A stretch of 6,958 nucleotides of DNA from JAFDVN01 sp964472275 (GCA_964472275.1 CAYYJN010000079.1:1-6958), one strand, 5' to 3'; positions 1 to 4,803 are shown, counted from the stretch's first letter. A program made the numbers and translations. The notes: a model not told the origin generated them from the letters alone.

Positions 1-134
1 TCCATGTCCTGGAAGGTGGCCTCCAGGGTCTGGATGGCGGCCCGAAGCTCGGGTTCCGGCACGGCGGAACGCAGCTCCAGGCTCCGGCCCAGAACCTCCA
101 CCTGGACGGGGTGGACCGCCTTCCGGGCCTTCAT
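1..134 (-). CDS. zapA: ZapA-like cell division protein, N-terminal part (cut by window edge)
   Basis: The frame opens with ATG at 134-132 and runs off the window after 44 codons. The readable residues begin MKARKAVHPVQVEVLGRSLE, continue with LRSAVPEPELRAAIQTLEAT and end FQDM. A short beta hairpin with V-x-V-x-(I/L)-L-G-R followed by a 'L-R-S' stretch and a helix is typical of the ZapA family, small proteins that bundle FtsZ filaments at the division site. The start overlaps the stop of the upstream coiled-coil gene as ATGA, which suggests translational coupling. A GAGG at 142-145 lies 7 nt before the ATG. The family call rests on the N-terminal half only; the C-terminal coiled-coil half is outside the window. 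A ZapA-like gene next to a ZapB-like gene and downstream of pheT makes the assignment plausible. The gene symbol is by family resemblance, not proven orthology. Confidence 0.66.
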   Translation of the reverse strand, partial: MKARKAVHPVQVEVLGRSLELRSAVPEPELRAAIQTLEATFQDM

Positions 135-358
135 CCGGCGGCCTCGAGCGTGGCGAGGAGCCGCTCCAGACGCTCCCGGACCTCTTCGCGCTCCCGCTGG
201 AAGGCCTCGCAGGCTTCCTTGGACTGGGCCAGCTCCGCGCGCAGCCCCTCCACATCGCCCGCGCCCTTGGCCTTCAGCGCCTCCAGCTCGGCGAGGAGCT
301 GGGTCCGCTGCTGGACGAGGGTGTGGAGCTTGGCTTCGAGCTGTTTGAGGAGATCCAT
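131..358 (-). CDS. small coiled-coil protein, ZapB-like
   Basis: This 75-residue protein is almost entirely a predicted coiled coil. Leucines recur with heptad-like spacing from MDLLKQLEAKLHTLVQQRTQ through the Glu/Lys/Arg-rich middle to RERLERLLATLEAAG. It has no cysteine, signal peptide or membrane segment. Size and composition match ZapB-like division factors, which are cytoplasmic coiled coils that join the Z-ring through ZapA. Such short coiled coils carry little family-specific sequence, so the call leans on the ZapA-like gene that overlaps it by 4 nt (ATGA). It begins 9 nt after the pheT stop. No good Shine-Dalgarno sequence is seen, only a G-run that overlaps the end of pheT, so it is probably translated by coupling to pheT. 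It could instead be an unrelated coiled-coil protein. Confidence 0.68.
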   Translation of the reverse strand: MDLLKQLEAKLHTLVQQRTQLLAELEALKAKGAGDVEGLRAELAQSKEACEAFQREREEVRERLERLLATLEAAG

Positions 359-367
359 TCCGGCATT

Positions 368-2269
368 CTACCCCCGGAGTTTCGCTCCCGTGGCTTCGGC
401 GGCGGCGAGCGCGGCCTTCATCCAGCCATCCACTTCGTCGGAGGTGAGCGTGCGGTCCGCCTGGAAGGTGACGCGGATCAACCAAGCCTGCTGGCCCGGC
501 TCCAGGCCCTTGCCACGGTAGATGTCCACGCAGCGCAGGTCGCAGCACTCGGGCGGCAACGCGTTCCGCATCGCCGCGTCCAGCGAACTGTAAGTCTGCT
601 GCGCGCCCACGAGCAGCGAGAGGTCGCGGGAAACGGACGGGAACCGCGAGAAAGCTCGGAACGAAGGGATGACGCGCGCTTCCGGCGCGGGCAGTGGGTC
701 GAGCGCCACCTCCAGGCCAAACAAGCCGTCGCCGAGATCTTGCACGGTCCCGTGTCCGCCGAAATCCTGCGCCACAGCCACCGCGTCAAGGGGGTGGACG
801 GGGCGCGAAGGCGTCAAGGGATCCTCGCCGCCCCGCTGGCCGGACCAGACGAGGCCCACGCGACCAGAGGCGACGGGACCTGAAGGCGAGGACGCGTAGA
901 CCGGGGCCACTTCGAAAAGCCGCACTTCCCGCGCGCCGTTGCGCTGGTTGTGCTTGGCGGCCGCCGCGAGACTCGGGAGCAAGCTGCCGCGCAACACCGA
1001 ATACTCGACGCCGAGCGGATTGCCCAAGGCGCGGCCCTCGGGCGCTTTTGCGAAGGCCGCGTCCATCTCCGGGCTCACGAAGCCGTAGGTGACGGTCTGG
1101 TGGAAGCCGAGGTTCGCGAGGCGTCGCGCGAGGCGCTGACGCTTCAGGTAATCCGGCGACAGCGGCTCGGGCTCGGACTGCACGGGCGGCAAAGCTTCGG
1201 GCAGGCGATCATAGCCGCGCAGGCGCAGCACCTCTTCGGCGAGGTCTTCGGAGATCGTCAGATCGTGGCGCCAGGAGGGCGGCACGGCCCCGTGAGGCGT
1301 GAGGTCGCAACCCAGGCGCGTCAGCAGATCCTTGATCTCGGCCGCAGGAATGGCCTCGCCCGCCATGCGCGCGATCATCGCCTCATCCACGGGGATGGGC
1401 GCCGGTTTCGGAGGCATCGCGCCGACCGTCCAGGATGCTTCGAGTTTCGCGCCGCACCAGGCCGCGAGCCGCGCGGCGAGGAGGTCCCGGGCGACCGTCG
1501 CCATGGCGGCATCGGCCCCGCGGCCGAAGCGCGCGGAAGCGTCCGTGTGCAGGCCGTGGCGGCGGGCCATGAGGCGCACCGTGCGCGGATCGAAGTAGGC
1601 GCTTTCCAGCAGCACGCGCGTCGTCGCCTCCGTCACCTTCGTCGCGTCGCCGCCCATGAGGCCCGCGAGCGCGATGGGGCCCGATTCATCGGCGATGACG
1701 AGGTCTTCCGTCGTGAGCTTGCGTTCGACGCCATCCAGCGTGGTGACTGCCTCGCCCACCTTCGCCAGCCGCACTGTGATCGCGCCCTTGAGCTTGTCCG
1801 CGTCGAAGGCGTGGGTGGGATGGCCGTAGCGGTGCAGCAGCTCGTTGGAAGCGTCCACCGCGGGCAGTCCCTTCGCCGTGGAACCGAGCCCCCCGAGGAA
1901 GCTCTTCACCGGCTCTGGTGTCTCGCCCGTGCCCAACGACAGCACCGCCGTGGCATAGAGCGAGCAAGCCGAGGACTCCAGACGGATGCTCCGCTCGGCC
2001 GAGCCTTCGACGAGCGGCGCGTGATCCAGCGGCTTCAGGGCCGCGCCCAGCTTGGCCGCAAGGTCGCGCGCGACGCCGCGGACGCTCATCATGTCGCCGC
2101 GGTTGGCGGTGATGTCCACATCAAGGATGACATCCGCTTCGTTATCACTGGACATGACAACCGCGGAACCATCAATCGGAAACCCGAGCATGGGCAGCGT
2201 TGAGATAACCTCATGCTGATCCACAACGCCATCAAGCTCGGCTCGGAACGCTCTCAGTGAAACGAGCAT
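368..2269 (-). CDS. pheT: phenylalanyl-tRNA synthetase beta subunit, compact form without B2 domain
   Basis: PheT pairs with PheS in the (alpha-beta)2 enzyme that charges tRNA-Phe and hydrolyses mischarged Tyr-tRNA-Phe. The protein has 633 residues against about 795 in E. coli. Start: ATG at 2269-2267 overlaps the pheS stop (TGATG), with a GGGAGGG at 2278-2284. In order: B1-like segment (about 1-45), then directly the B3/B4 editing domain from DVDITANRGD at 50-59, the B5 domain (about 290-360), the catalytic-like B6/B7 core (about 372-525) and the ferredoxin-fold anticodon-binding B8 domain (about 540-633, with FSRFPSVSRDL and VDIYRGKG). The B2 OB-fold normally between B1 and B3 is missing, as are about 35 residues of the B6/B7 region near residue 480. 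Editing residues equivalent to E. coli His265 (H153), Glu334 (E222), Thr354 (T242) and Ala356 (A244) are kept. The Arg244 position appears to be Ala132. Codons 1-50 are unusually AT-rich. Confidence 0.95.
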   Translation of the reverse strand: MLVSLRAFRAELDGVVDQHEVISTLPMLGFPIDGSAVVMSSDNEADVILDVDITANRGDMMSVRGVARDLAAKLGAALKPLDHAPLVEGSAERSIRLESSACSLYATAVLSLGTGETPEPVKSFLGGLGSTAKGLPAVDASNELLHRYGHPTHAFDADKLKGAITVRLAKVGEAVTTLDGVERKLTTEDLVIADESGPIALAGLMGGDATKVTEATTRVLLESAYFDPRTVRLMARRHGLHTDASARFGRGADAAMATVARDLLAARLAAWCGAKLEASWTVGAMPPKPAPIPVDEAMIARMAGEAIPAAEIKDLLTRLGCDLTPHGAVPPSWRHDLTISEDLAEEVLRLRGYDRLPEALPPVQSEPEPLSPDYLKRQRLARRLANLGFHQTVTYGFVSPEMDAAFAKAPEGRALGNPLGVEYSVLRGSLLPSLAAAAKHNQRNGAREVRLFEVAPVYASSPSGPVASGRVGLVWSGQRGGEDPLTPSRPVHPLDAVAVAQDFGGHGTVQDLGDGLFGLEVALDPLPAPEARVIPSFRAFSRFPSVSRDLSLLVGAQQTYSSLDAAMRNALPPECCDLRCVDIYRGKGLEPGQQAWLIRVTFQADRTLTSDEVDGWMKAALAAAEATGAKLRG

Positions 2270-3348
2270 CAGTCCAGCCCTCCCATGGCCGCGAGGAAGC
2301 GTTGATCGTTCTCGAAGAAGAGGCGCAGGTCCGGCGTCTGGCTCACCATCATCGCGGTGCGCTCCACGCCCATGCCGAAGGCGAAGCCGCTCCACACCTT
2401 CGCATCAATCCCGGCGTGCTCAAGCACCTTCGGATGGATGAGCCCCGCGCCGAGGATCTCCACCCAGCCGCTGCCCTTGCAGACGCGGCAGCCCCGGCCG
2501 CCGCAGAGCGGGCAGCTCACATCCATCTCGCAGCCGGGCTCCACGAAGGGGAAGTAGCTGGGGCGGAAGCGCGCCTTCGTGTCCGGCCCGAAGAGCGCGC
2601 GCATGGCGTAGCTCAGCGTGCCCTTGAGGTGGTGGAGGCCGATGCCCTTGCCCACGAGCATGCCTTCGATCTGGTGGAACATGGGCGAGTGCGTGGGATC
2701 AATCTCGTCCTTGCGGTAGACGCGGCCCGGCGCGAGGAAGCGCAGGCCGCCCTTCTTCTCCAGCAGGCTCGCGCCGTCCGCGTCCTTCGCGCCATAGCGG
2801 GCGAGCACGCGCACCTGCACGGGGCTCGTGTGCGTACGCAGGAGCAACTCCGGATGCGCCGCGAGGTAGAAGGTATCGCTGGAGCCGCGCGCGGGGTGGT
2901 CCTCGGGGATGTTGAGGCCATCGAAGTTGTTGGCGGCCGTCTCCACTTCAGGGCCTTCTTCGATGTGGTAGCCGAGGGGCCGGAAGGCCTCCACCATGCG
3001 CCCCATGAGGCGGTCCAGCGGATGCAGCGCGCCGCGCGCGGGCAGGGGCGGCGTCATGGTCGGATCCCAGGACGACGCCTTCTTCGCCGCGGCGAGCTCC
3101 GTCTGTTTGGCCTTGAGCGCCTCCTCCCACGCGTTCTTCAGCGCGTTGATGGCCGCGCCGAGGTCGCGCTTCTGCTCTTTCGGCGCGGTCTTCAAGAGGT
3201 CCATCATCCGCGCGGCGTGGCTGCCCTCGCGGCCGATGTAAGCGCCCTTGAGGCGATTGAGCGCGTCCAGGTCGGCGCAGGCCGCGAGCGCGGCCGGAAA
3301 GGCGGCCTGGGCTTCGGCGATGTCGGGCGGAAGCAGGGCGAGGTCCAT
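2269..3348 (-). CDS. pheS: phenylalanyl-tRNA synthetase alpha subunit
   Basis: This is the catalytic subunit of PheRS, a class II synthetase that forms Phe-AMP and transfers Phe to tRNA-Phe in the cytoplasm. It has 359 residues, near the family norm. Residues 1-95 form the N-terminal helical coiled coil that reaches tRNA. The class II core follows: motif 1 region with GPEVETAANNFDGLNIP (132-148), motif 2 with GRVYR (208-212) and THSPMFHQIEG (219-229), FRPSYFPF (261-268), and motif 3 with GFAFGMGVER (321-330). Between FRPSYFPF and the EILGAG strand lies a Cys-x2-Cys-x4-Cys-x2-Cys loop (C279, C282, C287, C290). Such a zinc-knuckle-like loop occurs in many bacterial PheS proteins, and metal binding here is inferred. 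An AAGG lies 7 nt before the ATG and overlaps the TAA of the short upstream frame. pheT follows with a one-base overlap, so the two subunits are probably made at a matched ratio. Confidence 0.97.
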   Translation of the reverse strand: MDLALLPPDIAEAQAAFPAALAACADLDALNRLKGAYIGREGSHAARMMDLLKTAPKEQKRDLGAAINALKNAWEEALKAKQTELAAAKKASSWDPTMTPPLPARGALHPLDRLMGRMVEAFRPLGYHIEEGPEVETAANNFDGLNIPEDHPARGSSDTFYLAAHPELLLRTHTSPVQVRVLARYGAKDADGASLLEKKGGLRFLAPGRVYRKDEIDPTHSPMFHQIEGMLVGKGIGLHHLKGTLSYAMRALFGPDTKARFRPSYFPFVEPGCEMDVSCPLCGGRGCRVCKGSGWVEILGAGLIHPKVLEHAGIDAKVWSGFAFGMGVERTAMMVSQTPDLRLFFENDQRFLAAMGGLD

Positions 3349-3357
3349 GCTGAAACC

Positions 3358-3399
3358 TTAAACAAAGAAAGGCCGCTTGCGCGGCCTTTCGAGCTTCAT
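3358..3399 (-). CDS. possible pheM-like leader peptide, 13 codons
   Basis: Directly before pheS is a short frame ATG (3399-3397) to TAA (3360-3358) encoding MKLERPRKRPFFV. It lies entirely between rplT and pheS, where E. coli carries the pheM leader that senses Phe-tRNA. The frame runs through the whole hairpin at 3367-3390, and the two adjacent Phe codons (TTC TTT) sit at the hairpin's foot and in the T-rich run after it. The TAA overlaps the pheS ribosome-binding AAGG. Against it: there is no Shine-Dalgarno sequence (a C-rich stretch precedes it), there are only two Phe codons, and they lie after rather than before the hairpin, unlike a classical attenuator. A frame this short can arise by chance. 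Confidence 0.3.
   Translation of the reverse strand: MKLERPRKRPFFV
3361..3390 (-). terminator. perfect hairpin with T-rich tail between rplT and pheS (terminator or attenuator)
   Basis: On the minus strand GAAAGGCCGC (3390-3381), loop GCAA, and GCGGCCTTTC (3376-3367) form a perfect 10-bp stem closed by a GNRA-type tetraloop. The tail TTTCTTTGTTT follows, counting the last stem bases. The hairpin lies 26 nt after the rplT stop and ends 18 nt before the pheS ATG. It looks like an intrinsic terminator, although the T run is broken by C and G. Because pheST has no obvious promoter after it, partial termination or attenuation is more likely than a full stop. It may set ribosomal-protein mRNA levels above those of pheST. 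Confidence 0.72.
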
Positions 3400-3415
3400 T
3401 CGAGGAGGAACCGAA

Positions 3416-3763
3416 TCAGCCCTTGGCCACGGCCACGAGCTTGGTAAACGCCTCGGGATTGCGAACGGCGAGATCCGCGAGGACCTTGCGGTCCAGGCCC
3501 ACGGAAGCCTTCTTCAGGCCGCCCATGAACTTGGAGTAGGACACGCCGTTCTGCGCGCAGGCGGCGGAGATGCGGACGATCCACAGGCGGCGGAAGTCGC
3601 GCTTCTTCTCCTTGCGGCCGCGGTAGGCGTAGCCGAGGGCCTTCTCGACGGCCTCCTTGGCGGAACGGTAGAGACGGGACTTGGCGCCGTAGAAGCCCTT
3701 GGCGAACTTCATCATCCGCTTGCGGCGTTGGGCGCGCTTCGGACCGCGTTTGACACGAGACAT
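3416..3763 (-). CDS. rplT: 50S ribosomal protein L20
   Basis: This 115-residue basic protein matches L20 along its whole length. It starts MSRVKRGPKRAQRRKRMMKF, followed by AKGFYGAKSRLYRSAKEAV, and has the conserved core KRDFRRLWIVRISAACAQNG and SYSKFMGGLKKASV. L20 binds 23S rRNA early and is needed for large-subunit assembly; its long basic N-terminal arm reaches into the rRNA. In well-studied bacteria L20 also represses its own operon by binding a folded mRNA leader. The ATG at 3763-3761 has a strong GAGGAGA (3769-3775) 5 nt upstream. The preceding gap to rpmI is 156 nt, long for this pair, and contains three inverted repeats. After the stop come the short Phe-rich frame and the hairpin before pheS. 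Confidence 0.98.
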   Translation of the reverse strand: MSRVKRGPKRAQRRKRMMKFAKGFYGAKSRLYRSAKEAVEKALGYAYRGRKEKKRDFRRLWIVRISAACAQNGVSYSKFMGGLKKASVGLDRKVLADLAVRNPEAFTKLVAVAKG

Positions 3764-3842
3764 CGAAATCTCCTCGGGGCAGCCGCCTCATCAGCGGACT
3801 TTGAGCCCTGTTGGGGGCGGCTACGCGGGCCGCCGTGGTTAA

Positions 3843-3871
3843 GGCGATTTCAAGCTCCGCTTGGAATCGCC
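3843..3871. repeat. near-perfect 29-bp palindrome
   Basis: The plus strand reads GGCGATT (3843-3849), one mismatched base, CAAGC, loop TCC, GCTTG, one mismatched base, AATCGCC (3865-3871). That gives 12 paired bases interrupted by a single mismatch. There is no T run on either side to make it a standard terminator. Together with the adjacent GGGGTCC/GGACCCC pair it resembles a composite intergenic palindromic element. Confidence 0.6.
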
Positions 3872-3873
3872 GC

Positions 3874-3906
3874 GGGGTCCGGGGTGTGCGCGCAGCGCGG
3901 GACCCC
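3874..3906. repeat. inverted repeat GGGGTCC/GGACCCC with GC-rich core
   Basis: Arms 3874-3880 and 3900-3906 are perfect 7-bp complements. The 19-nt interior contains its own GCGC-rich small hairpin. A competing pairing of CCGGGGT with ACCCCGG is possible in the same stretch, so two exclusive folds exist. It sits 2 bp from the 29-bp palindrome and begins 13 nt after the rpmI stop. Confidence 0.55.
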
Positions 3907-3919
3907 GGGGAAAGACGCC

Positions 3920-4123
3920 TCAGGCGTAAGGCAGCATTTCCTTGATGGCGAAATTGTCGGCCTTGCTCGCCGTGGTGGCGATGTCGAGCTGGCGCTTCCG
4001 CTTGGGGGACTTGCTGGTGAGGATGTGGCGCTGGTGGGACTGCCCGCGCTTGTAGTTGCCGCTGGCGGTCTTCTTGAAGCGCTTCTGGGCGCCCTTGTGG
4101 GTCTTGAGCTTGAGCTTCTTCAT
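3920..4123 (-). CDS. rpmI: 50S ribosomal protein L35
   Basis: This 67-residue, strongly basic protein has the expected L35 size and pattern. It begins MKKLKLKTHKGAQKRFKKTA, has the central SHQRHILTSKSPKRKRQL (with the family's H-x-L-x-x-K-x-x-K-R-x-R-x-L signature) and ends in KEMLPYA. L35 is a small globular protein of the large ribosomal subunit that lies near the exit-tunnel side of 23S rRNA. It starts at ATG 4123-4121 with GAGG (4129-4132) 5 nt upstream. It lies 59 nt after the infC stop, part of which is the infC tail repeat, and 156 nt before rplT. infC-rpmI-rplT is a near-universal bacterial gene order. Confidence 0.98.
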   Translation of the reverse strand: MKKLKLKTHKGAQKRFKKTASGNYKRGQSHQRHILTSKSPKRKRQLDIATTASKADNFAIKEMLPYA

Positions 4124-4150
4124 GACAACCTCGGGGTGAGTGCGGATCTG

Positions 4151-4200
4151 GCTTGCTTGGCTTCTCAGGCTTGCTTGGCGTCTCAGGCTTGCTTCGCTTC
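4151..4200. repeat. 18-bp tandem repeat (about 2.8 copies) across the infC stop
   Basis: The plus strand shows GCTTGCTTGGCTTCTCAG (4151-4168), GCTTGCTTGGCGTCTCAG (4169-4186) and a partial GCTTGCTTCGCTTC (4187-4200). The period is six codons, in frame with infC. Read on the minus strand, the terminal Lys-Gln-Ala-stop of IF3 is followed by a second in-frame Lys-Gln-Ala-stop and then Lys-Gln-Ala without a stop. This is consistent with slippage that duplicated the gene's 3' end. Confidence 0.85.
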
Positions 4201-4791
4201 GGGAGCGGCTTCCACCGTCTCGACCTTCGGGGCTTCGGGCTTGGGGGCCTTGGGCTTTTTTTCGACGGGCTTCTTCTCGATCGGCTTGGGGGCGATGAAG
4301 GCGTGCATGTCGCGGCCTTCGATGCTGGCGCCCTTGTCCACCTTGGCCTTGTCGGCCACGCGGGTGAGCACCTCCTCGATGATCCGGTAGCCGATGTCGC
4401 GGTGGACGACTTCGCGCCCGCGGAACATGACGACCACCTTCACATTGAAGCCGTCCTCGAGAAACCGCTCGATGTGCCGGACCTTGAACTCGAAGTCGTG
4501 ATCATCCGTCTTGGGGCGGAACTTCACTTCCTTGACGACGATGGACTTCTGCTTGGCCCTCGCGGCATGTTCCCGCTTCGCTTCCATGAACTTGTACTTG
4601 CCGTAGTCCATGATGCGGCAGACGGGCGGGTTCGCGCCGCCTGCGACTTCCACGAGGTCGAGGCCGCGGGATTCCGCGATCCGGATGGCCTCGTGGGGCG
4701 GCATCAGGCCTAGCTGCTCGCCATCCTCCGCGATGACGCGGACTTCGGCGGCCCGGATGCCGTCGTTGATGCGGGTCTCGTTCGGACGAAT
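4183..4791 (-). CDS. infC: translation initiation factor IF-3, probable AUU start
   Basis: IF3 binds the 30S subunit, prevents premature 50S joining and rejects wrong start codons and initiator tRNAs. The N-domain (about 1-75) includes RPNETRINDGIRAAEVRVI, GEQLG and NPPVCRIMDYGKYKF. A Lys-rich linker precedes the C-domain, with VKEVKFRPKTDDHDFEFK (86-103), RFLEDGFNVKV and MFRGREVVH (122-130), and IEGRDMHAFIAPK. I place the start at ATT 4791-4789 because family similarity begins right there and GGGGGTG (4797-4803) lies 5 nt upstream. AUU is the infC start in E. coli and some others and lets IF3 repress its own mRNA. A longer frame from TTG at 4830 adds 13 residues without similarity or a good ribosome site. 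At 202 residues it exceeds E. coli IF3 by about 20, owing to a Lys/Pro/Glu/Ala-rich tail (about 169-202). Confidence 0.95.
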   Translation of the reverse strand: MRPNETRINDGIRAAEVRVIAEDGEQLGLMPPHEAIRIAESRGLDLVEVAGGANPPVCRIMDYGKYKFMEAKREHAARAKQKSIVVKEVKFRPKTDDHDFEFKVRHIERFLEDGFNVKVVVMFRGREVVHRDIGYRIIEEVLTRVADKAKVDKGASIEGRDMHAFIAPKPIEKKPVEKKPKAPKPEAPKVETVEAAPEAKQA

Positions 4792-4796
4792 GGATA

Positions 4797-4803
4797 CACC
4801 CCC
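4797..4803 (-). promoter_or_regulatory. Shine-Dalgarno site that fixes the AUU start of infC
   Basis: GGGGGTG pairs with the 16S anti-Shine-Dalgarno CACCTCC with one G-U wobble and sits 5 nt before ATT at 4791-4789. No comparable site precedes the TTG at 4830. GTA at 4797-4795 is the only other in-frame triplet nearby that vaguely resembles a start codon, and it overlaps the site itself. Confidence 0.65.

Larger units (their letters stand above)
3764..3919 (-). promoter_or_regulatory. structured rpmI-rplT spacer, possible rplT leader or palindromic repeat unit
   Basis: This 156-nt gap is far longer than the others in the cluster. It holds three inverted repeats. In transcript order these are GGGGTCC/GGACCCC (arms 3900-3906 and 3874-3880); GGCGATT..AATCGCC extended by CAAGC/GCTTG (span 3843-3871, one mismatch pair, 3-nt loop); and AGCCGCC/GGCGGCT (arms 3816-3822 and 3781-3787), which ends 5 nt before the rplT ribosome-binding site. 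No reading frame of note is seen. It could be a cis-acting leader controlling L20 synthesis, an internal processing or termination region, or an inserted intergenic palindromic repeat. The sequence alone does not decide between these. Confidence 0.5.

Noticed and set aside
950..2203. Plus-strand open frame opposite pheT (417 codons)
   Set aside because: The translation is Arg/His/Gly/Ala-rich with no family likeness, and pheT on the other strand is certain.
2270..2395. Upstream extension of pheT by 42 codons
   Set aside because: These residues overlap pheS coding sequence in another frame and are Arg-rich with no PheT likeness. The ATG at 2269 has a ribosome-binding site and the TGATG overlap.
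3349..3415. T-box riboswitch before pheS
   Set aside because: The gap is only 67 nt, too short for stem I, and no T-box consensus is visible.
2257..3447. Plus-strand open frame opposite pheS (396 codons)
   Set aside because: It is antisense to pheS, of shadow-like composition, and crosses the pheS upstream hairpin.
3843..3906. Insertion sequence ends or a standard terminator
   Set aside because: No transposase or target duplication is seen, and no T run follows either hairpin, so only an intergenic palindromic element or leader is supportable.
4151..4200. CRISPR-like array or attachment site
   Set aside because: The units are contiguous 18-bp tandem copies without spacers, in frame with the infC end. 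No integrase or mobile gene is present.
3377..4390. Plus-strand open frame across rplT, rpmI and part of infC (337 codons)
   Set aside because: It is antisense to three certain genes. The translation is Leu/Gly/Ala-rich and repetitive because it reads the reverse of Lys/Glu/Ala codons.
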